From JAIQFL01 sp035295745 (lineage in GTDB: Bacteria; Acidobacteriota; Terriglobia; Bryobacterales; Bryobacteraceae): DNA of 64,000 nucleotides. This document shows, in pieces, positions 52,252 through 62,200 of this stretch; position 1 is the first letter of the stretch; every line of letters begins with the position of its first letter. The position numbers and the translations under genes are program-made. The notes beneath the pieces were generated by a model that saw only the letters and a program-made list of their open reading frames with translations, did not search any database and was not told the DNA's origin. The stretch is from NCBI GenBank assembly GCA_035295745.1, contig DATGIL010000090.1:205438-269437 (forward strand), in the 5' to 3' direction.

Positions 52252-53386
52252 GAATCCGGCAGGCGAGCGGATCGCCGTGGCGATGAGCGGGGGTGTCGAC
52301 AGTTCCACGGTTGCCGCGCTGTTGGCCGGGCAGGGGCACGAGATTGTCGGGATGACGATGCAGCTTTGGAATCAGAGGCGGCTGCCAGAGCTGATTCCAG
52401 AAGGTGCGGCCGCGGGCTCCGGACGCTGCTGCTCGCTGGATGACGTGTATGACGCACGGCGCGTGGCGGAACAGATCGGCATTCCGTACTATGTGGTGAA
52501 TTTCGAGCGCCAGTTCGAAGAGCACGTCGTGAAGCCGTTCGTGGATGAGTATCTTGCTGGGCGGACGCCGATTCCGTGCACTTTGTGCAATAACTACATC
52601 AAGTTCGATCGCTTTCTGGAGATGTCCGACAGTGTGGGCGCGCGCCAGATGGCTACCGGCCACTACGCGCGAATTCGCTATGACGATGTTTCGGGCCGCT
52701 ACCAACTGTTGCGCGCCGTTGATCCCTCGAAAGATCAGACCTATTTCCTGTTCGGGTTGACTCAGGAGCAATTGGCGCGGACCCTGTTTCCGCTCGGTGG
52801 GATGACGAAGCCGGAGGTGCGCGAGCTGGCCCGCTCCATGGGACTCGCGGTCGCCTCGAAGGGCGATAGCCAGGAGATCTGTTTCGTGCCCAATGGCGAC
52901 TACGCAGCCTTCATGACTGCGTATTTGAAGGAAACCGGCATCGAGCCAGAGCAAACTCGCGGATCCATCGTGACATCTGATGGCCGTACATTGGGCGAGC
53001 ACCAGGGAGTCCACCATTTCACCGTGGGCCAACGCCGCGGACTGGGAATCGCGACCGGCGAACCGCTTTACGTGATTGCCACCGATCCGCTCTCACAGCG
53101 GGTTACCGTCGGCGGCAACCACCAACTGCTTCGCTCCCGGTTTTTCGCTCACGATGTGAATTGGATCTCCATATCGGGGGTCAGTGAGGCAGTTCGCGCT
53201 GCTGTGAAAATCCGCAATAAGCACGAAGGCGCGTCTGCCATGCTTCACCCTGCTGGCCCATTGGAAGGGCAGTCCGGTGGCCGCGTGGAAGTGGTCTTCG
53301 ACGAGCCGCAGCGCGCAGTTACTCCGGGCCAGGGCGCGGTGTTTTACGATGGCGATCTCGTTTTGGGTGGCGGCTGGATCGAATAA
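52244..53386 (+). CDS. mnmA: tRNA-specific 2-thiouridylase MnmA
   Basis: 380 residues. It adenylates U34 of Glu, Gln and Lys tRNAs and inserts sulfur received from the desulfurase. The PP-loop is MSGGVDSSTVAALLAGQG. The two catalytic cysteines are C115 (PCTLCNNYIKF) and C213 (DSQEICFVPNGDY). ATGHYARIRYD and SKDQTYFLFGLTQEQLARTL also match. The C-terminal beta domains are complete (HHFTVGQRRGLGIATGEPLY). It is translationally coupled to the upstream desulfurase gene through an eight-base overlap. Confidence 0.96.
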   Translation: MPENPAGERIAVAMSGGVDSSTVAALLAGQGHEIVGMTMQLWNQRRLPELIPEGAAAGSGRCCSLDDVYDARRVAEQIGIPYYVVNFERQFEEHVVKPFVDEYLAGRTPIPCTLCNNYIKFDRFLEMSDSVGARQMATGHYARIRYDDVSGRYQLLRAVDPSKDQTYFLFGLTQEQLARTLFPLGGMTKPEVRELARSMGLAVASKGDSQEICFVPNGDYAAFMTAYLKETGIEPEQTRGSIVTSDGRTLGEHQGVHHFTVGQRRGLGIATGEPLYVIATDPLSQRVTVGGNHQLLRSRFFAHDVNWISISGVSEAVRAAVKIRNKHEGASAMLHPAGPLEGQSGGRVEVVFDEPQRAVTPGQGAVFYDGDLVLGGGWIE

Positions 53387-53437
53387 TCAGACCTGAAACT
53401 TCCGTTTTGGGATTACAATATCGACAGGAGGCTGTAC

Positions 53438-53698
53438 ATGTTCACCATGTGGGCTGTCCTGGTCTACTCGGCCTCGATGGCCATTCCAATCTATCTCTTA
53501 CATCGTTATCACAACCAGGCTTGGCATTGGCACGTCCTGGCGGTTGTGGCCAGTATGGTCTTGGGGCTGGCGCCCGTCCCCACCGAGCTACAAGGAGGAT
53601 GGTACGACCTCCTGTTCGGCTTTGTTTTCGTAGCGCTGCTGTTCTGGGGTGCCGGTGGCTTGATGATCAATCATCCGGGGCACAAGAAACACGCCTGA
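53438..53698 (+). CDS. Small membrane protein of unknown function
   Basis: 86 residues with three predicted membrane segments: MWAVLVYSASMAIPIYLLHR, WHVLAVVASMVLGLAPVP and LLFGFVFVALLFWGAGGLMI, ending in a His/Lys-rich tail. A near-perfect Shine-Dalgarno (CAGGAGG, six bases before the ATG) supports the gene. It lies 51 bases after mnmA and may belong to the same transcript. Function unknown. Confidence 0.75.
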   Translation: MFTMWAVLVYSASMAIPIYLLHRYHNQAWHWHVLAVVASMVLGLAPVPTELQGGWYDLLFGFVFVALLFWGAGGLMINHPGHKKHA

Positions 53699-53800
53699 AT
53701 CTCAGAAGTGACGGCCGTCCGACGTTCAGGTATTGCGTTCCTCTCGTCGACGGAGCAAGCTCGGTACGTGATTTCAGGAATCCGCCGACGTATCGCCAGC

Positions 53801-53928
53801 GCTTGCTAACGCGCGCGGCTCGCTATGAGCCACGGTTACGCGCGCGGCTCGCAAGCGCACGTTTCGCGCGAACGTATTTGGGTAGCATACGAGCCGCGAC
53901 CGTTAGGAGTGTTGTTCGACTGAATCGC
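53801..53928. repeat. Dispersed repeat cluster upstream of the aquaglyceroporin gene
   Basis: This is the same family as the 31.7 kb array, inverted. It contains GCTTGCTAACGCGCGCGGCT, then CGCTATGAGCCACGG, then a second GCGCGCGGCTCGCAAGCGC, and the end CGAGCCGCGACCGTTAGGAG with TGTTGTTCGACTGAATCG. The stretch separates the small membrane protein from the channel gene and ends about 80 bases before the channel start, so it may lie in its promoter region. Confidence 0.75.
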
Positions 53929-54009
53929 TGGGAGAGCAAATCGCATGGCCGTGGGATTTGGCCTATTGCCGGCAGTTTTCGACGCGCTTCGACTAGAATA
54001 GTCGGAGAC

Positions 54010-54735
54010 ATGAACCACGAATTGTTCGGTGAATTTCTCGGGACCCTCGTACTGATCTTGTTAGGCAACGGCGTGGTTGCCGGCGTACTGCTTCGCAAAT
54101 CGAAAGCCGAAGATTCCGGCTGGATGGTGATTACGGCCGGGTGGGCTTTGGCCGTAATGTGCGGAGTGTTCACCGCACTGGCCTGCGGCGCACCAGGTCA
54201 TCTCAACCCCGCCGTGACTCTCGGAGTCGCGGTGATCTCCGGAGATTTCAGCAAACTTGGTACGTACGCCGCCGCTCAGATTCTTGGTGCGATCGGAGGT
54301 GCGGCTTTGGTTTGGCTGCACTATCATCCGCACTGGCGCGAGACTCCTGACGCCGATCGCAAGCTCGCCTGCTTCTCCACCAGTCCCGCAATTCGCAATC
54401 CGGCATCGAACCTGGTCAGCGAAATCATCGGCACGTTTGTTTTGGTGCTGGTGGCGAGCGCAATTGGTTCGAAGGGTGTTTCCGCGACTGGCCCCGCTCC
54501 GGGGCTGGCGCCGTATCTGGTAGGAAGTCTGGTGTGGGGTATCGGCCTGAGCTTGGGTGGAACCACGGGCTATGCGATCAACCCGGCCCGCGATCTCGGC
54601 CCTCGGATCGCCCACACTCTCCTCCCGATTGCGAAAAAAGGTTCCTCGGATTGGGGCTACGCGGCGATTCCGGTGCTAGGCCCCCTGATTGGAGGAGCGT
54701 TGGCGGGTGTGGTGGTGAAGATGGTGCAGTTCTAA
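54010..54735 (+). CDS. glpF: Aquaglyceroporin (MIP family, glycerol-facilitator type)
   Basis: 241 residues from ATG 54010. Six membrane helices with the two pore loops: GHLNPAVTLGVAV and GYAINPARDLGPR. The Asp after the second NPAR is the feature of glycerol-conducting members, rather than water-only aquaporins. N-terminus ELFGEFLGTLVLILLGNGVV is typical. It should carry glycerol or similar small solutes across the inner membrane. No glycerol kinase is adjacent; the dihydroxyacetone kinase operon 13 kb away handles related C3 compounds. The frame is open upstream but only through the repeat DNA. Confidence 0.9.
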   Translation: MNHELFGEFLGTLVLILLGNGVVAGVLLRKSKAEDSGWMVITAGWALAVMCGVFTALACGAPGHLNPAVTLGVAVISGDFSKLGTYAAAQILGAIGGAALVWLHYHPHWRETPDADRKLACFSTSPAIRNPASNLVSEIIGTFVLVLVASAIGSKGVSATGPAPGLAPYLVGSLVWGIGLSLGGTTGYAINPARDLGPRIAHTLLPIAKKGSSDWGYAAIPVLGPLIGGALAGVVVKMVQF

Positions 54736-54746
54736 AACGGAGCCAA

Positions 54747-55148
54747 TCACCGGCTCGCGCGTTGATACCAGAGCATCGCCTCGGACGTTTCGGCGATCCG
54801 CACGTCCAGTTCATCTACCAGGCTGGCGAGGTAGGCCAGCGGCCGATCCCCCGAAAGCTCGATGTGCTCGCAGACCGATGACACGCTGTTCGCCCCCATC
54901 TGCTTCGAGCTCCCCTTGATGGTGTGAATTTCAGATCTTAGGATCGCGGTGTTCGATGCTCGCATCGCCGTCCGAATCCTCTGCAGCCGGGACTGCATAT
55001 CGGTGATGTACGACTCGATGAGTTCGGAGATCAGATCGTGCTCTTCGGCGGCGACTTCGAGAATCGCAGCCGGAGGCGTCCAGACAGTTACCGGGGAATC
55101 CGCCCTTCCGTTCCTGTAACCATTGGATCCAAACTCCGAAATCATCAT
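54747..55148 (-). CDS. Hpt-domain phosphotransfer protein
   Basis: 133 residues. A disordered, polar N-terminus (1-25) precedes the Hpt four-helix bundle, with phospho-histidine H75 in RSEIHTIKGSSKQMGA and the usual helices LISELIESYITDMQSRLQRI and LVDELDVRIAETSEAM. It relays phosphate between receivers and a hybrid kinase in multi-step phosphorelays. No hybrid kinase lies nearby. Candidate partners in this window are the stand-alone receiver at 49.9 kb or proteins elsewhere. It converges with the channel gene. Confidence 0.88.
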   Translation of the reverse strand: MMISEFGSNGYRNGRADSPVTVWTPPAAILEVAAEEHDLISELIESYITDMQSRLQRIRTAMRASNTAILRSEIHTIKGSSKQMGANSVSSVCEHIELSGDRPLAYLASLVDELDVRIAETSEAMLWYQRASR

Positions 55149-55293
55149 GTGCGGGCCCTCTCGGTGGCCTTTCCCTGACGGACCACCTTACGTTGAGTAA
55201 AACAACAACCAGTGTCACCGGCGGCATCGACGCGAGCAAGATTCCTTTTGGTACGTTGCCTTTGGTAAGCGAAAGGCTGTTGCCGATCTTTAC

Positions 55294-57243
55294 TTACTCC
55301 ACCCGCAGAGTAATTCTCGACCCATCCGAGCCGCCGAAATAAACCCGCTCCATGGCCTTCTGAAAATCGGTCGACAGTGCCTTTGGAATGTCCATGAACT
55401 TCTGAGGATTGCGGTCGGTCAGCGGGAACCAACTGCTCTGAATCTGTACCATGATCCGATGGCCCGCCCGAAAAGTATGCGCGATGTCGGGCAGATTGAA
55501 AGTGATCCGATCGGGTTTGCCGGGCTCGAACGGCACTGGCTTCTCGAAGCTCTTCCGGAATTTGCCGCGGAAGGGCTCGCCGCGGATAAGCTGCTGATAT
55601 CCGCCGATCGGAACGGTACTGGGCGTGGCTGGCGGGGTGCCTGGTGTCACGCCAGGAATCGCGGGCACCGCGGGCACAGCGTTGTAGTCGGGGACGTCGC
55701 CAGGATACACGTCAATCAGCTTCACGTCGAAATCGGAGTCGGTTCCCGTGGTTGAGACTTTCAGATCGACGGAGATCGGCCCAAAGACCGTCACATCGTG
55801 GTCCAGAGGTTCAGTCTTATAGACCAGAACATCGGGACGCGTCGCGGCGAAACGCTGGTCTTCGGTCATGTAGGTGTTCAGGACTCCCATCAGGACGCGG
55901 CCCACGTACGGAACGGGCTTGTTGGGATCGGAGAGATACTCGTCGAAGCCGGCTTGCGCCGGTTGCTGCCACGATAGCTTGCTCTTCGAATCCAGATAAA
56001 TGCTGGTGGGCTTTGCGACCGGTGGAGGCCAGGTATCGAAGCGCCGCCACTGATTCACTCCGGTCTGGAAGACCCATGCCTTGGGGAATTTGCCGTCTCC
56101 TTTGCCCTTCAAGTAATAGCCAAAGAAGGGGAATTCGATCCGTTCGCGGTAATAGAGGGCGGTCTTCGAACCAAAGTTGACGTTGCCCAGACGATCGCCA
56201 TCGCCGCGCGCAAAGCCCCCATGATTCCAGGGCCCGATCACCAGCATGTCCACGGCGGGTGGCGTATGCGTCTCCATAAACTCGAATTGCCGCAGGAGAC
56301 CTTGCGGGTCTTCGGTGTCGTACCAGCCGCCCACCAGCATCACTGCCGGCTTGATGTGCGCCAGGTGCCTCCATACCGCGCGCGATTGCCAGACTTCATC
56401 GTAGGTGGTGTGCTCGATGTTCAAAGTCCAGTATGGCTGCTTGTGCTTGAAGTATTTTTCGTCCGCATTCGCGAGCGATCCCATATCGAGATAGAACTCA
56501 TATCCATCGGGCGTACCGTACTGAAAAGGCAGCGCCGGCTTGGGAGGCTCGGGATCTCCTTCGCGTGGCTGGAAGCCCATGTAAAAGGCGAAACGATGAG
56601 CCAGCATGAAAGCGCCGTTATGATAGACGTCGTCGCCCATGTAGTAATCGGTCACAGGCGCCTGCGGCGACACCGCTACCAGCGCGGGATGGGCGTCAAT
56701 CATGCCGGAGGTGGCGTAGAATCCGGGCTGCGAGATGCCCCACATTCCCACTTTGCCGGTGTTGCCCGGGACGTGTTGGATCAGCCAGTCGATGGTGTCG
56801 TAGGTGTCGGTGCTTTCGTCGGTGTCCTTACCGCTTTTTTGGGGCTTGATCGGGCGAATGATAGTGTAATCGCCCTCGCTCATGAACCGTCCGCGAATGT
56901 CCTGGTAGACGAAAATGTAGCGGTCGCGTGCAAACAGATCGGAGGGGCCCAGATTATCCGGGTATTGATCGATGCCGTACGGGCGGATATTGTATGGCGT
57001 GCGCTGCATCAGGATCGGATACATCTTGCCGTCAGTGAAAACGTCTTTGGGAATGTAGACGGAAGTGAAGAGCTTGACGCCGTCGCGCATCGCGATACGG
57101 TAGTCGAATTTGGAGTAATTTTCGCGAATGTATGCGACTCCCGGCGCTCCGGCCCGTGGCGCTGGAGTAGTGGTTGGAGGGGGCGGAGTCTGTGCCCAAG
57201 CCCAGCCGGTGAATGTGAACAAAATAACTTTTGAGATCCGCAT
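55294..57243 (-). CDS. Exported CocE/NonD-family alpha/beta hydrolase (peptidase S15-like)
   Basis: 649 residues from ATG 57243, giving the signal peptide MRISKVILFTFTGWAWAQ. The alpha/beta domain has YQDIRGRFMSEGDYTIIRP, WLIQHVPGNTGKVGMWGISQ (then PGFYAT), with nucleophile S171, VLMVGGWYD-like AVMLVGGWYDTEDPQGLLRQ, and IGPWNHGGFARGDG with the catalytic His region. The C-terminal jelly-roll domain ends in IMVQIQSSWFPLTDRNPQKF. Relatives cleave cocaine ester, glutaryl-7-ACA or X-Pro peptides. It is exported, so it probably acts on esters or peptides in the periplasm. It is divergent from the small GIY-YIG-like gene. Confidence 0.9.
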   Translation of the reverse strand: MRISKVILFTFTGWAWAQTPPPPTTTPAPRAGAPGVAYIRENYSKFDYRIAMRDGVKLFTSVYIPKDVFTDGKMYPILMQRTPYNIRPYGIDQYPDNLGPSDLFARDRYIFVYQDIRGRFMSEGDYTIIRPIKPQKSGKDTDESTDTYDTIDWLIQHVPGNTGKVGMWGISQPGFYATSGMIDAHPALVAVSPQAPVTDYYMGDDVYHNGAFMLAHRFAFYMGFQPREGDPEPPKPALPFQYGTPDGYEFYLDMGSLANADEKYFKHKQPYWTLNIEHTTYDEVWQSRAVWRHLAHIKPAVMLVGGWYDTEDPQGLLRQFEFMETHTPPAVDMLVIGPWNHGGFARGDGDRLGNVNFGSKTALYYRERIEFPFFGYYLKGKGDGKFPKAWVFQTGVNQWRRFDTWPPPVAKPTSIYLDSKSKLSWQQPAQAGFDEYLSDPNKPVPYVGRVLMGVLNTYMTEDQRFAATRPDVLVYKTEPLDHDVTVFGPISVDLKVSTTGTDSDFDVKLIDVYPGDVPDYNAVPAVPAIPGVTPGTPPATPSTVPIGGYQQLIRGEPFRGKFRKSFEKPVPFEPGKPDRITFNLPDIAHTFRAGHRIMVQIQSSWFPLTDRNPQKFMDIPKALSTDFQKAMERVYFGGSDGSRITLRVE

Positions 57244-57366
57244 AACGAATTGTGCTGATTCTATCGCGACCATCGTGCGGTTGCTACGTCATAATTACCT
57301 GCTGTATGCTTGGCTTGTACCCAAGCAAATCAAATTTCCATCCTTCAGGAAAGAGGACAAGAATCG

Positions 57367-57711
57367 ATGCCGGAAACCGGCCTTAACGGTCCATTTGCGC
57401 TGACAGAAGCTATCATCAATCAGGAAGTCACCAAAACATCTCCCGGGGCTTATGCTTTAGATCAGTCCCACGAGTCCGGCGGGTTCCACATCACGTATGT
57501 GGGACGATCGGACAAAGATGTCAACGCTCGGCTGAGGGAGCACTTGGGAAAGTACAAGCGGTTCAAGTTCGAGTACTACGAGACGCCCAAAGACGCATTC
57601 GAGAAAGAGTGCGGGCTGTACCACGATTTCAATCCTCCCGCCAAGATCACGCACCCCGAGAGGCCCATGCAATCGGGTTGGAAGTGCCCTCGCTGTAAGC
57701 AATTCGGGTAA
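57367..57711 (+). CDS. Small GIY-YIG-like protein with C-terminal zinc knuckle
   Basis: 114 residues from ATG 57367. The middle resembles a reduced GIY-YIG nuclease core: GAYALDQS, then GGFHITYVGRSDKDVNARLR (Y-V-G-R and the catalytic-type Arg), KRFKFEYYETPKDAFEKECG (with a Glu) and LYHDF. It ends WKCPRCKQFG, half of a zinc ribbon. It may be a DNA-cleaving or DNA-binding protein. The first strand is not the canonical GIY, so I treat this as a distant match. It lies eight bases from the convergent amine oxidase stop. Confidence 0.6.
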   Translation: MPETGLNGPFALTEAIINQEVTKTSPGAYALDQSHESGGFHITYVGRSDKDVNARLREHLGKYKRFKFEYYETPKDAFEKECGLYHDFNPPAKITHPERPMQSGWKCPRCKQFG

Positions 57712-57719
57712 AATGCAGG

Positions 57720-59135
57720 CTACGAATTGATCTCCCGGACAACCCGGCGGGCCGATTCCAGCGCGCCCTGCATCCAGCCGGTCCACGCGGATGTGTGTTC
57801 CCCGGCGAAATGAATGCGCCCCTCCGGCTGGCCGAGTATGGTAATGAATCCGATCTGTCCCGGCGTGTGAAGTGCGAAGGAACCGCCCTGCCAGGGATCG
57901 AGACCCCAGCACTTCGACACGCCGCCCTCAAACGATTTCGACAGCTCCGGAAAGATTTGGCGCGCCTGTTCAAACGCGGCCGCTAGCCGCCCTTCTTCGT
58001 CCATTTTTTCCAGCATGGAGCAGTAATTGGCGATTGGGTACGCGGTGAGTGCTCCCCGCTCACTGGCTGCCGAGCCTGGGTCCGGTGAGAGTCTCTCAAT
58101 CGGCAGATCGGTGGTGACGAATCCATTCAGTCCCTGTGGAATCCAGAATCGCGTGCGCGATTGCAGAAAGACCTTGACCGTCCGCGAGTAGTTCTGTTGG
58201 CGAATGGCGCGCTGTTTCGCCTCGGAGAGTCTCGCATCCTGGAAGATCTTTCCGATGACAGGGCAGGGAAGCGTGCAGATCACCCGATCGGCTTGGAGCG
58301 TCTCCAATTCTCCGCGACGCCCGGCGGTGACGCGCACACCTTGCTCATCCTGGCGCACGGCGACGACCGGCACTCCGAAGCGGACCTCGACCCGCCGGGA
58401 GAAGGCCTCGGGCAGCCGATCGTTTCCGCCCTCGACCCGATACCTGTTTCTCGATCCCATGGAATTCAGCCCATGTAGCAAGTACGACGCCGCGGATCCG
58501 AAGTCTGTCCCAAATCCGAGTGCGATCAATTGCGCCGCGCCGGTCGAGGCGCCTTGCGAGCGTAGCCAGGCGCCGGGTGTCTGCGCGTCCCAGGCAGCCA
58601 TCGCGCGCACAGGCTGGTCGGCAAATCCGGCGGCGAGCGCCTGTTGTACCGCGGCATCGACATACTTGGCAAACAGGCCCGCGTAACCCAGCCGGCGTTC
58701 CTCCGCTGTGAGCTCAAAAGGCCAATCCGCGTGCTCGTCGGGAACAATCCGGCGGCCTTGCACGTGGTAGATGCTGTGCGTTCCAGGCACCGCCGTGGGA
58801 ATCAGGTTCAGGCCGAATGTGCGGGCGTAGTGCTGCGTGAGTTCGTGACTTCCGGGAATGGTTTCGGGACCCGCCTCCGCGTATAAACCCGGTGCGAAGC
58901 ATTCGCGTAGCGTACGCACGCGCCCGCCAGGACGGCTTTGCGATTCGAGGACTGTGATCTGGTGGCCTTGGGTCTGCAACTCGTATGCAGCGCAAAGGCC
59001 GGCCAGTCCGGCTCCCAAAACGATCACGCGCTGTGCGGATCCTTTGCGTTCGAGCGGCTCCACGGGCCGTAGCGATACTTGCGCGGCAAGGGGAGCGGCC
59101 GCCATCCATCCCAAAAAACTGCGGCGGGTGTGCAT
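57720..59135 (-). CDS. Tat-exported flavin amine oxidase
   Basis: 471 residues from ATG 59135, starting with a twin-arginine signal (MHTRRSFLGWMAAAPLAAQ). The FAD-binding dinucleotide fold is VIVLGAGLAGLCAAYELQTQ, with the conserved RPGGRVRTLRE after the second strand. The C-terminal IHFAGEHTSAWTGWMQGALE (then SARRVVREI) is the flavin-binding signature of monoamine oxidases and L-amino acid oxidases. It should oxidise an amine or amino acid with O2 to give imine and peroxide, outside the cytoplasm. The substrate is unknown. It is divergent from the large surface-protein gene. Confidence 0.92.
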   Translation of the reverse strand: MHTRRSFLGWMAAAPLAAQVSLRPVEPLERKGSAQRVIVLGAGLAGLCAAYELQTQGHQITVLESQSRPGGRVRTLRECFAPGLYAEAGPETIPGSHELTQHYARTFGLNLIPTAVPGTHSIYHVQGRRIVPDEHADWPFELTAEERRLGYAGLFAKYVDAAVQQALAAGFADQPVRAMAAWDAQTPGAWLRSQGASTGAAQLIALGFGTDFGSAASYLLHGLNSMGSRNRYRVEGGNDRLPEAFSRRVEVRFGVPVVAVRQDEQGVRVTAGRRGELETLQADRVICTLPCPVIGKIFQDARLSEAKQRAIRQQNYSRTVKVFLQSRTRFWIPQGLNGFVTTDLPIERLSPDPGSAASERGALTAYPIANYCSMLEKMDEEGRLAAAFEQARQIFPELSKSFEGGVSKCWGLDPWQGGSFALHTPGQIGFITILGQPEGRIHFAGEHTSAWTGWMQGALESARRVVREINS

Positions 59136-59294
59136 AGGGCGTCTGGAAATTCTTCTGATGCTACCGCCGAAATATGCCGCGGGCAAGGGCGCATCGCATG
59201 CAAATCTCTGCAACAAGACTGTAGTTTATGGGCTAGACGTGAGCTTACGTGTTAACGTATCTGAGTTGAGGACGAAGATACGGAGGAGTCCTGA

Positions 59295-62200
59295 ATGAGC
59301 GGTAAACCTGCAAATATTGGCTTACTATTGATTCCCGCGATAATTCTGACCGCAGGACTGTCATCCGCGCAACCAGGCGTCAAGGTCAGCACGGTCGGTT
59401 CGAACGGCACTATTACTACCACGACCCTGACGAGCACCAGCGGCGGCCCCGCGGCAAAAGCTCCGACCCCTGCGGCGGATGGCAGCGCGAAGTATTGGGA
59501 TGGGCTCGGGATTGGCGGAACCAGCACCAACTACTTCAGCCAGGTGCCGTACATTGCGCAGACCCCCAATCCGCAGATTGCGGCGGGGCCAGACGATATT
59601 CTCACGATCGTCAATCGAACAATTTCGCGGTATCCGAATCCCAACGCGGCCGGCAACACCGGAACGTTGAACCCCTACAACTATCCGCCCACCGAGTTTG
59701 TACCTCTGGATGTGTGGATGGGCCTGACGGTGCTCGGAACCCAGGCTGGCGGCGCAGCTCTATGCCCATCGGGCACTGGCAGCAACTCGAGCTGCGTGAT
59801 CGACAACGCATCCGTTCGCTACGATCAGTTGCAAGGCCGCTTCCTGGTGTTGTTCACGGTAACCGATCTGCCCTCGCATCGAGCGAACTGGGTGTTGGTA
59901 GTCTCCGCGTTTTCGCAATTTCAGAAGTGTCCCGTGCCTGCTCCGGCAGGTTCGGTGTGTCCAACCAGCAGCCCGTTGTTCACGCCTCCGGTGATCGCGC
60001 CGATCGTGGGAGGAACGCAGACCGGCGGTCAAAATGCCGCGAACTGGACGCTGTACACGATTCCGATCAACCTGCTCTACAATCCCTTGCAGCAGCCGAA
60101 CGCGTTGGGACTGGTCGCGCCGGGCGGCCTGCTGAACTCCGCCGTAGGAACTCCCAACACTGTCTCGAGCGGCGGCAGCTCCTCACTTTTTCTCACTACT
60201 CCGTTCTGTCCAAACGGCGGACCTGCGTTGCCTTTGACCTACGGCAATGGGGCGGCCAACGGCACTGCCGGCGGGACAGGCCGCACCTGCACCAACTACT
60301 ATCCGACCAGCGCACGCTTTGGCATCGACAACGACAACATCATTCTGACCGCCCCTGTGCTCGACATGGCCTACTCGGCGAATGAAGGCAGATTCCCCAG
60401 CGCAGGCGGGCAGAATCAAGGTCCCTACGCCGGAACCCGCGTCACCACAGTTGCCAAAATCGCCGTCTATAACGGGAGCAAGCTGAACCTCAGCCAGCCG
60501 GGGCCGGGAGGCTGCACCAGCGACACGCCGATCGATTGCCAGGCGGTGAACCTTTCGGACAACGTCGCGACTGGGACGTTGTCGCTGGTCGCGCAGAAGA
60601 TTGCGTTCGCACAGGGCGCCAATGCAGGTGGGCCGCCGAAGCCTTCCGATCTGCAGTATGGAGTCGGGGGGCTGGCCAACAGTTGCTCACCAGGCATCGG
60701 CGTGATCGCTCCCACGGCGGTGCGGTCGGTTCAGGTTCCGGCCAACATCGTGCTTTCGTGCGCCCCGATCGCGGCGCTTCCGAATGCGCTGCCCGCAGTC
60801 TTTTGGGAGCCCGACAATTTGCGCGGCCGCGCACTGGCGAGCTTCGACGCGCAGGTGGCACCTTTCTCCAACACATCGGTTGCCGGTGTAATCACCCCCA
60901 TCGATTACCTGGTGGGCACGGAGATTACGGACAATCTCGGCGCCAGCCTCGTTCCACAAGGTATTCCGGGCGTGACTGGACAGGCCGGCGCCATCATGCC
61001 TGTTACGGCAGGCATCGCCACAGTCTTCTACCTGCAGCCGATCGCTTTCTCGTGCGCGGGTTCGGCAATCTATTCCGGGCCTTCGGGCGTCACGTTCTGC
61101 GGGAGCGGCGTGCCGGGCGGGCAGTCCCTGGTAGCCGACCTTCCGTTCCTTGGTCCCCTGCGCCGCAACGCCTCAACCCTGGCGCAAGTGGCCGATCCTT
61201 CGCCCGTGGGCCAGGGCTTCAGCGCCACTCAGATGACGACGAATCCTGCTAACACTCCTTCGGGGACCTCGACGGTCAACAGCCGGCTCTTCGTCGGTGA
61301 CTCGCGCCCGCAACAGGTGATCTTCCGCGAAGGGCTGCTGTACGTGGCGCGCTCGGTTCGCCTGGCCGACCTGCTGATCAACTGGCTCGGCACCAGCACC
61401 GTGCTGTACGACATTCTGAAGACGTGCACCTCTCCCGCTCCGAGTCCGGCATGCGGCGCTTACAGCATCACCGGAGCTAACATCGGAACGCCCGCGGTGG
61501 GGGTCGAGACCGAATGGTTTAACGGACAAAGCGTGCCCGATCCGAACGGCAACGCCAATGGATTCGGCTTCTATCAGCCGATGTTCGAGAGCCCCGCGGA
61601 CGTGGTGAGTTCGGGTCCGGTTTCTCCGATCAATCTCCAGCCGTGGTTCGACAAATTGTTTGTCGGCATGACCACCGGCGGTACCAACAATACGCTGGCC
61701 ACGTTCTCCAACGACTTTCCTTCGCTATGGGACTTCCGCCCTGGCGACGATGCATACGACACTGCTCAGCCGTACCTGGATCCGTATAGCGGCAATGTGA
61801 TCAGCACTTATGATTGCGGGGCGGATGTTACGGTGACGGCACTCGGTTCCTCGGGGGCTACGATCACGGTTGACAACGCCGCGGGGTTGGTAGCGGGCAT
61901 GTTCCTTTCCGGCACGCAGACGACGATCGTTTCGATTCAAGGAAACGTCGTGACCTTGAGCGCGGCGTATACCGGCACGATATTTCCGGTCTCGGTCACC
62001 TTCAACCGGAACCAGCCCACCGTGGCTGCAGTGGCGTCATTGGTCACGCCCGGCTCGAACAAAATCACCGTGGCGGATCCGACGAACCTCAGGATCGGAC
62101 AGTCTTTACAGCCGGGCTCCGTAACCACCCTCTACTTTCCGTTCTTCACGCCAATCACTACTTTTCCAATCCTCAGCGCTACTAATGTCGGGTTGGGGGA

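Noticed and set aside
56221..57234. A 337-codon plus-strand frame inside the CocE-type hydrolase gene
   Set aside because: The minus strand carries the hydrolase motifs; the plus frame looks like an antisense artefact.
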